Shown: positions 1 to 8,577, counted from the stretch's first letter. The stretch: DNA of 59,758 nt from an uncultured Caryophanales bacterium (GCA_946628005.1 CAMOWA010000005.1:1-59758); one strand, 5' to 3'. The notes: generated by a model from the sequence alone, not told the origin. Program-made: numbers and translations.

Positions 1-36
1 GATCTTAATAAAAATTACGAAAAAACATCATAAAAA

Positions 37-66
37 TTTCCCCAAAAATTGTGGATAAAATTAGCA
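37..66 (+). terminator. Imperfect hairpin ending the gene upstream of the window
   Basis: The stretch around CCCCAAAAATTGTGG can fold back on itself with mismatches and is followed by ATAAAATT. It looks like a degraded member of the TATCCACAA/TTGTGGATA hairpin family that ends other genes in this window. The gene it would serve lies outside, so the call is weak. Confidence 0.3.
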
Positions 67-97
67 AAGATATGTTAAAATATACTAAATCAATGAC

Positions 98-282
98 GAA
101 GAAATATTAATCAGTTAATCATAAAAGTGAGCTTGGTATAGTGTAAACAAGTTATGATACTAATTAATTCCTATCTTCAGAGTGAAATGAAAACATTTCC
201 GGGGAAAAACCGTTATCAAAAATGAGTTTAAAAAAAGGATGGCACCGCGCTATTGCGCTCCTTATGTGCTATCCTTTTTTTT
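98..282 (+). promoter_or_regulatory. T-box riboswitch with proline specifier, leader of proS
   Basis: Stem I can be built by eye: 98-102 pairs with 174-178, 107-111 with 163-167, and 118-124 with 152-158. This leaves an internal loop whose 3' strand (168-173) contains CCU followed by A, a proline codon in the specifier position. The T-box core TGGCACCGCG is at 240-249. It sits inside a terminator whose arms are AGGAT (236-240) and ATCCT (271-275), followed by eight T. Uncharged tRNA-Pro should favour the antiterminator and switch on proS. The T-box base that pairs with the tRNA discriminator is C (TGGC), where U would be expected for a tRNA-Pro ending ACCA. Confidence 0.9.
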
Positions 283-298
283 AGGAAGGGAGATTGAA

Positions 299-1567
299 AT
301 GAGATTAAGTAGATTTAATATTAAAAAGATTAATCTAAATGATATTGATAGTAATTACTCTGGCCAGGATATTTTAATGAAACTCGGAGAATTATATCAA
401 TATGAAAGTGGTATTTATGGATATGGCAATTTGTGGACTAAATTGGAAAGAATAGTTGAAAATATAATAATTGATGAACTAGATAAAGCAGGATGTATTC
501 AAGTAGAATTTCCAAAACTTCAACCAAGAAAAATATGGGATCAATCAAATAGATGGAATACATATACAAAAGATGGAGATATAATGTTTACTATAAATAA
601 TAATTTAGGAGAATATGGACTTGCTCCTACTGCAGAAGAATGTGCAACTTTATTTGGTGCTAATAGATTATCTTCATATAAAAACTTACCAGCTATTTAC
701 TATCAAATAGGTGAAAAATTTAGAAAAGAAATCAGAACTAGAGGATATCTATTTAGACCAAGAACTTTTGTTATGATGGATGCTTATTCATTTGATAAAA
801 CTGAAGAAGATATGCAAAAAACATATAAACTAATGCATAAAGTATATTTAAACATATTTAAAAGAATAGGCATTAAAGTTATACCAACCATTAGTGACAA
901 TGGTGTTATTGGTGGTAATGTAGCAGAAGAATTTCAAGCAATTACTAATTTAGGAGAAGATAAAACACTTTATGATGAAATAAATGATATAGGTATTAAC
1001 AAAGAAGTTTTAGAATTTGATAATAAAGATGAATATCTTAAACAATTAGGAGTAACTGATGTTACTATTTTAAAAGAATATAGTACTGTGGAATTAGGAA
1101 ATAATTTCCAACTTGGAACAAAATATTCTAATAGTATGGGACTATTCTATATGGATGAGAACAATGAGAAGAAACCATATTACATGGGGTGCTATGGAAT
1201 TGGACTAGGAAGAATAATTGCTTGCCTAATAGAAAATAATATTATTAAAGAGAACGATAAAATTAAAGGATTTGCCATTCCATATAATATTGCTCCATAT
1301 AAAGTACAAATAATATATAATGAAAACAATAAAGAAGAAGGAGAAAAACTATATAATTACTTATTACAAAATAACATTAATGCAATAATTGATGATAGAG
1401 AAAATTTAAATATTGGTAATAGAATAAATGACGTATATGTACTAGGAACACCAAAAATGATAATATTAGGTAACAAATTTGATGGAATAAATTATGAAAT
1501 AGAAGATATAAAAACAAACAAAAAAGATACAGCTATTATAGAAAATATATTAAATTTATTAAAGTAA
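299..1567 (+). CDS. proS: Prolyl-tRNA synthetase, short form without editing domain
   Basis: Class II synthetase charging tRNA-Pro in the cytoplasm. The ProRS signatures APTAEE, an RxRxxxxFRPRTF motif 2 block, DAYSFD and the motif 3 stretch MGCYGIGLGR are all visible. From this start the protein has 422 residues, against about 565 for the Bacillus enzyme. Motif 2 leads into the C-terminal part without the ~180-residue insertion domain that deacylates Ala-tRNA-Pro. An earlier in-frame ATG at 239 lies inside the T-box terminator, so the ATG at 299, preceded by AGGAAGGGAG, is the real start. The proline specifier in the leader supports the assignment independently. Confidence 0.92.
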   Translation: MRLSRFNIKKINLNDIDSNYSGQDILMKLGELYQYESGIYGYGNLWTKLERIVENIIIDELDKAGCIQVEFPKLQPRKIWDQSNRWNTYTKDGDIMFTINNNLGEYGLAPTAEECATLFGANRLSSYKNLPAIYYQIGEKFRKEIRTRGYLFRPRTFVMMDAYSFDKTEEDMQKTYKLMHKVYLNIFKRIGIKVIPTISDNGVIGGNVAEEFQAITNLGEDKTLYDEINDIGINKEVLEFDNKDEYLKQLGVTDVTILKEYSTVELGNNFQLGTKYSNSMGLFYMDENNEKKPYYMGCYGIGLGRIIACLIENNIIKENDKIKGFAIPYNIAPYKVQIIYNENNKEEGEKLYNYLLQNNINAIIDDRENLNIGNRINDVYVLGTPKMIILGNKFDGINYEIEDIKTNKKDTAIIENILNLLK

Positions 1568-1598
1568 TGTATAATTAATATAATAAAGTTGAAATGAA

Positions 1599-1943
1599 AT
1601 GATATTTAAAGAAAAAGTAACTAAAAAACAAAATTTTATTTATAGAGATAATCAATTTCAAAATATTATTTCCTGTAGTTACAGTGGAAATAATTATGGA
1701 GTAGAATTATCATTTTTAAATGGTAAAAAGAAGTATTTATTATTAAATGAATTAAAAAAGTATTATAAAAATATAATTATTATAGAATCAAAGTATAATG
1801 ATGAGATTTTAGCTGACTATGAAATGCTTATAAAAAGTATGTATTTAACAAAATATATTGCTGCGAATAAAAATAAAGATTTATCTAAAGTAGACTATTC
1901 ACCACTGGTAAAAAAATTATATAAGTTTAACGGAAATATATAG
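1599..1943 (+). CDS. Hypothetical protein, possible fragment of a SIS-domain protein
   Basis: A 114-residue basic, lysine- and tyrosine-rich protein starting 31 bases after proS, with only a weak ribosome site (GTTGAAATGAA). I do not recognise it firmly. The last third (ending near DLSKVDYSPLVKKLYKF) faintly recalls the C-terminal tail of SIS-domain sugar isomerases, so it may be a remnant. No signal peptide or membrane segment is visible. It probably shares the proS transcript, since no terminator separates them. Confidence 0.5.
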   Translation: MIFKEKVTKKQNFIYRDNQFQNIISCSYSGNNYGVELSFLNGKKKYLLLNELKKYYKNIIIIESKYNDEILADYEMLIKSMYLTKYIAANKNKDLSKVDYSPLVKKLYKFNGNI

Positions 1944-1989
1944 TAAACAATAAAAAATGTAAACTTAGAATGTAAAAATGTAAAATTGA

Positions 1990-2019
1990 TTGAAAGACTT
2001 AGATTATACATGCTATAAT
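1990..2019 (+). promoter_or_regulatory. Promoter candidate for the HD hydrolase gene
   Basis: TTGAAA at 1990-1995 and a perfect TATAAT at 2014-2019 are separated by 18 bases, about 70 bases upstream of the ATG at 2090. The intergenic stretch 1944-2089 holds nothing else I can name. Confidence 0.55.
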
Positions 2020-2089
2020 GAAAAAGCATGAAGGATAAAAGTAATAAAAATAACGATAGATTTTCTAGCTAGTTGAAAGGAAAAATTAA

Positions 2090-2557
2090 ATGAAAGAATA
2101 CAAAATATATCATGAAATTATAAATAATAATAAATATAAAAGAGAAATGGAATTTATGCAACATGGAGACTACTCTGTATATGATCATTCTATTAATGTG
2201 GCAAATGCATGTTATATGATTTCAAAAAAATTAAAACTGAATGTAGAAATGGAATCTCTAATAAAAGGTGCATTATTGCACGATTATTTTTTATATGATT
2301 GGCATGATAAAGACCCAGAACATAAATTTCATGCTGTAGATCATGCAAGAAAAGCAAAAGATAATTCCATGAGAGATTTTGGATTAACAAAAAAAGAAGA
2401 AAACATGATATTATCACACATGTTTCCACTAGGTTTAGTTTTACCTAAATATAAAGAAAGTATTATATTATGTCTTGCAGATAAGTATTGTGCTTTATCT
2501 GAAGTATTAAATTCAAATTATTATTATCGTAAGGCTAAAGAATGGGTACAATCATGA
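2090..2557 (+). CDS. HD-domain phosphohydrolase
   Basis: A 155-residue protein with the HD superfamily metal-site pattern: a histidine in YDHSINVA (His33), the HD pair at His64-Asp65 in GALLHDY, a histidine in the SHMFPL segment, and the late aspartate in LADKYCAL. HD proteins of this size hydrolyse phosphate esters of nucleotides or similar small molecules; the substrate cannot be told from sequence. The start follows GAAAGGAAAA. The gene is convergent with the deaminase gene on the other strand, with a short shared hairpin between them. Confidence 0.8.
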   Translation: MKEYKIYHEIINNNKYKREMEFMQHGDYSVYDHSINVANACYMISKKLKLNVEMESLIKGALLHDYFLYDWHDKDPEHKFHAVDHARKAKDNSMRDFGLTKKEENMILSHMFPLGLVLPKYKESIILCLADKYCALSEVLNSNYYYRKAKEWVQS

Positions 2558-2577
2558 AAATCCACAAGTTTGTGGAA
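2558..2577 (-). terminator. Terminator between convergent genes (minus-strand T run)
   Basis: TCCACA (2561-2566), loop AGTT, TGTGGA (2571-2576). Read on the minus strand it is followed by TTTT, which suits the deaminase gene. It belongs to the same hairpin family as those at 25841, 26801 and 58838. Confidence 0.6.
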
Positions 2578-2579
2578 TA

Positions 2580-3482
2580 TTATAATGGTCCATGTTCTTT
2601 TAAAACAACAATAGCCTTGTCTCGATGAAGCTTTTCTACAAGTTTAATTTGACTATTAGAACGATTAATTATCTCTTTAACAGATACTGGATATTCTTTA
2701 CAAAAATATTGATTGCTATCTTCTATAGTAGCAGCATAAACAATTCTACTAATACCTTCAGCTAAGATTGCTTCTTGGCACATCATACATGGTTCACAAG
2801 ATGTATACAAAGTACATTCATGAAGATTCCCTCTAGAGATGGAATCTTTTATATTGGAAACAGCTGCATCAATTGCAATTAATTCTGCATGTTGAAAGAC
2901 TGTATTTTTTGAAGGTACATTATCATCACTTCTACCAATAATTTTCTCGTCTCTTACAACAATTGCACCAAAAGGATAAAATGATTTTTTACTTATATCT
3001 ATAGCAATATCAATAAATTTTTCATCGCTTTCAATAATTTTTTTATTATAGTCTGAAATAACCTCCATTGCTTTTTGTTCAAGAACTCCACCAATAATAT
3101 TCATATGAGGATTAATTTTTTTTACAATATCCAAGATGGAAAAATCTTCTATATGATTATAGTATAAATTACTAGCCTCTATATTAATCCCATAAATAAG
3201 TTTATTTATTCCAGAATATAAGATGGCTTCCATTGCCATTAAACAAGGCTCACAAGAAGAATACAATGTACAACCAACTAAACCATCCATCAAATCATTT
3301 CCGCATAGTGCATCTTCAATAGCAATTAATTGAGCATGACTATATATTGTTTTACTAACATTAGTAATACTATCACTTCTACCAATAATTTTACCATTTT
3401 TCACGACAATTGCACCATACGGATATTTACTCCTTTTGCTTAAATCAATAGCAATACTCATAAAATACTCGTCACTATGCAT
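2580..3482 (-). CDS. Tandem nucleoside-deaminase-like protein, first domain probably inactive
   Basis: 300 residues made of two cytidine/guanine-deaminase-type domains (about 1-135 and 150-300). Domain 2 carries the complete zinc site: HAE (His198, Glu200) and PCxxC (Cys232, Cys235), as in the guanine/tRNA-adenosine deaminase families. In domain 1 the catalytic glutamate is Gln51 (HAQ instead of HAE) and the third zinc ligand is Ala83 (PCLMA instead of PCxxC). Domain 1 should not deaminate and may act as a structural partner. The two halves resemble each other along their length (PYGAIVVKNGKIIGRSD against PFGAIVVRDEKIIGRSD), so an internal duplication is likely. The start has GAGGTGA upstream. 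Substrate unknown. Confidence 0.82.
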   Translation of the reverse strand: MHSDEYFMSIAIDLSKRSKYPYGAIVVKNGKIIGRSDSITNVSKTIYSHAQLIAIEDALCGNDLMDGLVGCTLYSSCEPCLMAMEAILYSGINKLIYGINIEASNLYYNHIEDFSILDIVKKINPHMNIIGGVLEQKAMEVISDYNKKIIESDEKFIDIAIDISKKSFYPFGAIVVRDEKIIGRSDDNVPSKNTVFQHAELIAIDAAVSNIKDSISRGNLHECTLYTSCEPCMMCQEAILAEGISRIVYAATIEDSNQYFCKEYPVSVKEIINRSNSQIKLVEKLHRDKAIVVLKEHGPL

Positions 3483-3709
3483 AAATTTTCACCTCAAATT
3501 GATATTAACAAATAAGTAAAGAATGTACAAGATAAAACAAAAAAACATAAAAAATGAATTAAAATGACAAGAAAAGGATAATAAAAAATGTAATATTAAA
3601 ACTTAAATATAAACATAAAGCAAAAAAATGTAAATAAAAAATATTAATAAAAAAGATAATACTATTTTTCTGCTTTTATGATAAAATAAAAATAGAAAAG
3701 AGGTAGAAA

Positions 3710-4456
3710 ATGAAAAAAACTTATTTAGAGTGTCTATATTGTAAATCAGACATAACAGAAGAAAACCAGATATGTCCAAAATGTGGCGCGGATTGTAAAG
3801 AAATAATAAAACAATATAGAAAAGAAAAAGAAGAGGAAAAAGAAGAATTACAAAAAGCAAACAAAGAACAAGTAATGAAAATTCAAAAAGACATGACAAG
3901 AGGAGTTAAACTAGTTTTTATACCATTTATGTTATTTTTTCTTATTATATTTGGATATATTGCTTATGAAATTTTGAATAGTTCTGATGTGTTTGTAAGT
4001 AAGAAAAAAGACATAACAGGAAGTTTAAATGAAAACATCAAAAAAGATAACTTTTCCTTATTAATTGATAAATATGAAGTATATGAGTACTATGATGATT
4101 TTTTTAAAGATGAGTGTAATACAAAAAATAATTACAAAAAAATAGCTTTTCATGTAATAATTGAAAACTTAGAAAAAGATCCAAAAAAAGTATCAGAATT
4201 AATAAAGAAAATTGATTTAAAAGCCGGAAATGAAAACTTAGGAGAAGTTGAAACCAAAACAGATGAAAATTTTTGCAATGTTGTTCAAGGAAAAGCTTCT
4301 TACAATAATATAGATGAAGATACTTCAATTTTATCAAATGACAAGACATCCGGTTATATTGGATTTGAAGTCCCAGAAAATGAAGAAGTTTTAAAATTTA
4401 TTATTAATGATTCAGAAATTATAGAAATTAAAAACCCAGTTTTTAAAGAAAACTAG
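3710..4456 (+). CDS. Zinc-ribbon membrane protein with extracytoplasmic domain
   Basis: 248 residues. An N-terminal zinc ribbon (Cys8-x2-Cys11 and Cys22-x2-Cys25) is followed by a charged, probably helical linker (about 32-65), one membrane segment (about 68-90), then an exported acidic domain resembling the DUF4352/DUF5067 type beta domains. Topology puts the ribbon in the cytoplasm and the C-terminal part outside. The SD is AAAGAGG. Two other genes here (17286, 26174) share this plan with different outer domains. Function unknown. The 227-base gap upstream (3483-3709) is AT-rich and holds only a weak TAAAAT -10 candidate. Confidence 0.7.
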   Translation: MKKTYLECLYCKSDITEENQICPKCGADCKEIIKQYRKEKEEEKEELQKANKEQVMKIQKDMTRGVKLVFIPFMLFFLIIFGYIAYEILNSSDVFVSKKKDITGSLNENIKKDNFSLLIDKYEVYEYYDDFFKDECNTKNNYKKIAFHVIIENLEKDPKKVSELIKKIDLKAGNENLGEVETKTDENFCNVVQGKASYNNIDEDTSILSNDKTSGYIGFEVPENEEVLKFIINDSEIIEIKNPVFKEN

Positions 4457-4464
4457 GTTTTTTC
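4431..4464 (+). terminator. Rho-independent terminator
   Basis: AAACCCAGTTTT pairs with AAAACTAGGTTT with one mismatch, followed by TTTC and TTTT. It overlaps the last codons of the zinc-ribbon gene. Confidence 0.8.
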
Positions 4465-4504
4465 TTTTAAAAGTGATAAAATATTAATAGATAGGAGGAA
4501 AAAA

Positions 4505-5563
4505 ATGAAACCTAAAAAACTAAATAAAGGAGACAAAGTAGCAATAGTTAGTTTATCAAGAGGATTATTAGGAATGCCTTTTTGCAAACACGAATTAGAA
4601 CTTGGAATAAAAAGATTAAAAGAATTTGGATTAGAACCTGTAATTATGCCAAATGCAGATAAAGATATGGAATATCTTGAGAAACATCCAGAAAAAAGGG
4701 CAGAAGATTTAAAAGAAGCCTTTAAAGATAAAGAAATAAAAGCCATTATTAATGCAATAGGAGGAGAAGATACATACAAAACAATACCATATTTAATGGA
4801 AGATGAAGAATTTAAAGAAATAATAAAAGAAAACCCCAAAATATTTATGGGATTTTCTGATACAACCAATAATCATTTAATGTTAAATAGATTAGGCTTA
4901 TCCACTTTTTATGGACCTTGCTTTTTAATCGATATAGCAGAACTGGATAAAGAAATGCTCCCATATACTAAAAAAGCATTTAATACTCTTTTTGAAAACA
5001 ATAATCATTTAGATATAAAACCAAGTCCAGTCTGGTATAAAGATAGAGAAAACTATTCCGAAGAACAATTAAATATACCACGAGAAAAAGTAGAGGAGAA
5101 ACACAACTTTGAAACAATAAATGGAGGAGGAATTATAGAAGGAAAACTATATGGTGGCTGTATAGAAATACTATATGAGGCTATGTATGGAAAATCATCT
5201 GAAATATATAAAAAATATGATATCTTACCAACAATAGAAGAGTGGAAAGAAAAAATTTTATTTATAGAAACTAGTGATAATAAAATATCTCCTTCAGAAT
5301 TAAAAAATATTTTAATAAAAATGAAAGAAGAAAAAATCCTAGAAAATGTAAAAGGAATATTAGTGGGAAAACCAATAGATGAAGTATATTATGATGAGTA
5401 CAAAAAAATATATAAAGAAGTTTTTAATGATATTAAAACACCAATTCTTTATAATATAAATTTTGGTCATTCTGTACCTAGATGTATATTGCCATATGAT
5501 GCTACAACAGAAGTTGATTTTGATAATAAAACCATTACAATAAAAGAATCATTTTTTGAGTAA
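4505..5563 (+). CDS. S66-family serine peptidase (LD-carboxypeptidase / MccF-like)
   Basis: 352 residues. The nucleophile lies in the GFSDTT elbow (Ser118). The glutamate-containing FIETSD segment and the C-terminal GHSVPR histidine complete the Ser-Glu-His triad typical of peptidase family S66. LD-carboxypeptidases trim the terminal D-alanine from muropeptide tetrapeptides, while MccF relatives cleave peptidyl-nucleotide antibiotics. The length and the GGGIIEGKLYGGC block fit the MccF-like branch better than the shorter LdcA. It has no signal peptide, so it is cytoplasmic. The start has a strong AGGAGG. Confidence 0.85.
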   Translation: MKPKKLNKGDKVAIVSLSRGLLGMPFCKHELELGIKRLKEFGLEPVIMPNADKDMEYLEKHPEKRAEDLKEAFKDKEIKAIINAIGGEDTYKTIPYLMEDEEFKEIIKENPKIFMGFSDTTNNHLMLNRLGLSTFYGPCFLIDIAELDKEMLPYTKKAFNTLFENNNHLDIKPSPVWYKDRENYSEEQLNIPREKVEEKHNFETINGGGIIEGKLYGGCIEILYEAMYGKSSEIYKKYDILPTIEEWKEKILFIETSDNKISPSELKNILIKMKEEKILENVKGILVGKPIDEVYYDEYKKIYKEVFNDIKTPILYNINFGHSVPRCILPYDATTEVDFDNKTITIKESFFE

Positions 5564-5564
5564 A

Positions 5565-5640
5565 AAAAAGGGGACATTGTCCCCAAAATCTATATAAAGA
5601 GGATCTTCACATGAAATAGTGAACCTTCCTCTAAAATAAT
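5565..5640 (-). ncRNA. Candidate small RNA on the minus strand
   Basis: Read leftward, this stretch holds a long hairpin (AGAGGA 5598-5603 with TCCTCT 5627-5632, then TTCAC 5606-5610 with GTGAA 5619-5623). It is followed by a perfect GGGGAC-loop-GTCCCC stem (5570-5584) and eight T. That is a good terminator only on the minus strand, yet no minus-strand gene lies to its right for kilobases. A short transcript starting near 5640-5670 would explain it; a TTGATT lies at 5670-5675 but the -10 is poor. Confidence 0.35.
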
Positions 5641-5750
5641 ATATGTTATAAAATAAAAAAAATACCAACAATCAAAAAAATTAATTTTTTTTTACAAAAA
5701 ATACATATAAAAGTATGTTAAACTTAAAACAAATAATAGAGGAGATAGTT

Positions 5751-6834
5751 ATGGAAAGAAAAGAAGCAAAAGAAAAATTAATTAAAAATTTAGAAATAGT
5801 AAATAAACTTGGGAGGGAACTTTGACTTAGATAATAAATCAGAGAGAATTAATTTCTTAGAAAAAGAAACAACAAAACCAAATTTTTGGAATAATAGAGA
5901 AAAAAGTGAACAGATAATTAAAGAAATGAATGCCTTAAAGAATGAAACAGAAGAAATAATCTCTATAAAAAATGAAATCGAATCGAATTTAGAATTGATA
6001 AAACTATTAGATACAGAACCAGATGAATCTATTGAAGATGAAATAATAAATTCTATTCCTAAAATAGAAGAATTAATAGAAAAAGAAAAAAGAAGAGTGT
6101 CATTAAGTGGCCCATATGATAGAAATGATTGTATTTTAGAAATACACCCTGGGGCTGGAGGAACAGAGTCGTGTGATTGGGCAAGCATGTTATATAGAAT
6201 GTATTTGCGATGGTGTGAAAAAAAAGGATATAAAACAACAATCCTTGACTATCAAGATGGGGATGAAGCTGGGATAAAAAGTGTATCTGTCAAAATAAGT
6301 GGATCAAATGTTTATGGTCTCTTAAAAAGAGAAAGAGGAGTACATAGATTAGTTAGATTATCTCCATTTGATTCCAATAACAGAAGACACACTTCGTTTG
6401 CATCAGTAGAAATCACTCCAGAAATTGAGCAGGATACAAGTATTGACATTGATGAAAAAGATTTAAAAATAGATGTTTATCGTTCAACAGGTGCAGGAGG
6501 GCAAGGGGTAAATACTACAGATTCAGCAGTAAGAATAACCCATCTTCCCACTAAAATAGTTGTTACCTGCCAAAATGAAAGAAGTCAAATCCAAAATAAA
6601 GAGCAAGCAATGAAAGTATTAAAAAATAAATTATTATTAAAAAAAATAGAGGAACAAGAAGAGGAAATGAATAAAATAAAAGGAATTCAATCAACAATTA
6701 ACTTTGGCTCACAAATAAGAAGTTATGTTATGCATCCATATTCTATGGTAAAAGATCACAGAACAGGAGTAGAAACAAGTAATGTTGATAAAGTCTTAGA
6801 TGGAGATTTAGATCTGTTTATAAATTATGAATAA
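5751..6834 (+). CDS. prfB: Peptide chain release factor 2, with programmed +1 frameshift
   Basis: RF2 releases proteins at TGA and TAA stops. Translation starts at ATG 5751 (AGAGGAGATAGTT upstream), reads 24 codons, meets CTT TGA C at 5820-5826 and must slip +1 to continue; the SD-like GGGAGG at 5811-5816 sits just ahead of it. This is the classical autoregulatory prfB site. The joined product is about 360 residues, normal for RF2. The catalytic GGQ motif (GAGGQGVNTTDSAVR) and the SPFDSNNRRHTSF segment carrying the RF2 stop-reading region are clear. Its presence shows TGA is a true stop here. Confidence 0.96.
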
Positions 6835-6844
6835 GAGGAAAATA

Positions 6845-7693
6845 ATGAAAAAAAATAAAGTTATGTATAAAAACTTTCAAAAATTGTTAAAACTAATATT
6901 AGGTTGCCTATTAATATCTTTATCATATAATATTTTTATTGCGCCTAATAAACTGGTTTCTGGAGGTGTAAGTGGTCTTGCTATAATAATTAATAATATT
7001 ATTAATTTACAAAATTCCACTATCATTTTAACTATGAATGCCATACTTCTTATTTTTAGTATGTTATTATTAGGTAAGAAAAAAACAAGTGCAACAATAA
7101 TAGGATCTATTATATTTCCTATATTTATAAGAATTACTGAAAATATAAATGTTTGGTTAAAAATAGATACAAGTTCATTTTTATTTTCTACAATAATTGG
7201 AGGAATTATATTTGGTATTGGAGCAGGAATTATCTATAAAGCAGGATTCACTACAGGTGGAACTGATATATTAAATCAAATAGTAAGTCAATATTTTAAA
7301 ATAAGTATTGGAAATAGTATGCTAATTATAGATGGTGCAATTGTTGTAACATCTGGTTTATTTTTTGGAATAAACAATATGATGTATTCTATAGTTTTAT
7401 TATATATAATAAGTTTAATATCTGATCGAGTAATACTAGGTATATCTGAAAGTAAAGTTTTCTTTATAGCAACAAGTAAAGAAAAAGAAGTAAAAAAGTT
7501 CATTATAGAGGAGTTAGGGCATGGAGTAACTATATTTCATGCAGAAGGAGGATTTAAAAAGCAAAATCAGACTATATTAATGACTACTCTTCCAACAAGA
7601 AAATATTATGCATTAAAAGAAGGAATAAAAAAAATAGATAATGAAGCCTTTTATATAATTACCGATACATATGAAGTGTTTGGAGGGGAATAA
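6845..7693 (+). CDS. YitT-family membrane protein, first of a tandem pair
   Basis: About 282 residues: four to six membrane helices in the first two thirds (YitT/DUF161 region, with the GGVSGLAIII and AGFTTGGTDIL glycine-rich turns), then a soluble C-terminal DUF2179 domain ending in a FYIITDTYEVFGG motif. A start at 6827 inside the prfB stop is possible, but the ATG at 6845 has AGAGGA five bases ahead and is preferred. The family has no settled function. It is followed without a gap by a paralogue. Confidence 0.82.
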   Translation: MKKNKVMYKNFQKLLKLILGCLLISLSYNIFIAPNKLVSGGVSGLAIIINNIINLQNSTIILTMNAILLIFSMLLLGKKKTSATIIGSIIFPIFIRITENINVWLKIDTSSFLFSTIIGGIIFGIGAGIIYKAGFTTGGTDILNQIVSQYFKISIGNSMLIIDGAIVVTSGLFFGINNMMYSIVLLYIISLISDRVILGISESKVFFIATSKEKEVKKFIIEELGHGVTIFHAEGGFKKQNQTILMTTLPTRKYYALKEGIKKIDNEAFYIITDTYEVFGGE

Positions 7694-8539
7694 ATGAAGA
7701 TAAAAAATCAAATAAAAAAAAGATATCGAATATTTTTAATAATCATATCATTATTGTTAAGCGCTACATTATATAATTTATTTTTATTGCCTCTAAAATT
7801 AGTAACCGGAGGAACAAATGGACTAGCTACCATTACTCACTATTTATATAATATAAATCCTTCATATATCGTTTTATTATTATCTCTTTCATTTATTGTA
7901 ATAGGATATATGTATTTAGGCAAAGAAAGAACAGCCGGAACTCTGATTGCATGTTTTTTATATCCCATATTTTTAGAATTAACGGCTAATATAGGAAATT
8001 ACATTAAAATAGACACATCCGATACCTTATTATTAGTACTATTTTCTGGGGTTTTAAGTGGAGTATCTAATGGCCTAATGTACAAGAGTGGATATAGTAA
8101 TGGAGGCTTTCCAATTATTTCTCAAATATTATATGAAAAACATAAAATATCAATTGCAAAGACTAATTTAGTTATTAATACTTCAATAGTACTTTTAGGA
8201 GCAGTTTTTTTTGGATGGACAAATGCTTTATATGCAATGGTATTTTTATATATCAATAGTATAGTAATGGATAAAGTACTTTTAGGGATTTCTAAGAATA
8301 AAGCCTTTTATATTATAACAACTAAAGAAGATGAAATAAAAAAATATATAATAGAAATATTAAATCATACAGTTACTACATTTAATGTAAAAGGAGGATT
8401 TTTATCAAATAAAAGAAGAGTATTACTTGCTGTTGTACCAACTAGAGAATATTACAAGTTAACAGAAGGAATAAAAAAAATAGATAATGAGGCCTTCTTC
8501 GTAGTAACAGATGCATATCAAGTAGAAGGTGCCAAATAA
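7694..8539 (+). CDS. YitT-family membrane protein, second of a tandem pair
   Basis: 281 residues, paralogue of the preceding gene with the same plan: glycine-rich GGTNGLATI and SGYSNGGFPII turns between helices and a C-terminal DUF2179 domain ending FFVVTDAYQVEG. The ATG directly abuts the upstream stop and has GGAGGGGAATAA before it, so the two are translated from one message and may form a heteromeric membrane complex (inference). Confidence 0.82.
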   Translation: MKIKNQIKKRYRIFLIIISLLLSATLYNLFLLPLKLVTGGTNGLATITHYLYNINPSYIVLLLSLSFIVIGYMYLGKERTAGTLIACFLYPIFLELTANIGNYIKIDTSDTLLLVLFSGVLSGVSNGLMYKSGYSNGGFPIISQILYEKHKISIAKTNLVINTSIVLLGAVFFGWTNALYAMVFLYINSIVMDKVLLGISKNKAFYIITTKEDEIKKYIIEILNHTVTTFNVKGGFLSNKRRVLLAVVPTREYYKLTEGIKKIDNEAFFVVTDAYQVEGAK

Positions 8540-8542
8540 CGT

Positions 8543-8577
8543 AAAAGAAGAGGATTTTTATTATCTTCTTTTTTTTA
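8543..8577 (+). terminator. Rho-independent terminator
   Basis: AAAAGAAGA and TCTTCTTTTTTTT flank a short loop just after the second YitT gene, closing the prfB-yitT unit before ftsE. Confidence 0.8.

Noticed and set aside
239-298. An upstream in-frame start for proS, beginning MAPRYCAPYV
   Set aside because: It lies inside the T-box core and the terminator stem; the ATG at 299 has a proper ribosome site and matches the family start.
3603-3899. Minus-strand frame of 98 codons rich in Leu and Phe
   Set aside because: Antisense shadow of an A-rich coding region; no ribosome site and no plausible composition.
5570-5584. Terminator of the S66 peptidase gene (plus strand)
   Set aside because: The stem is followed by AAAATC on the plus strand; the T run exists only on the minus strand.
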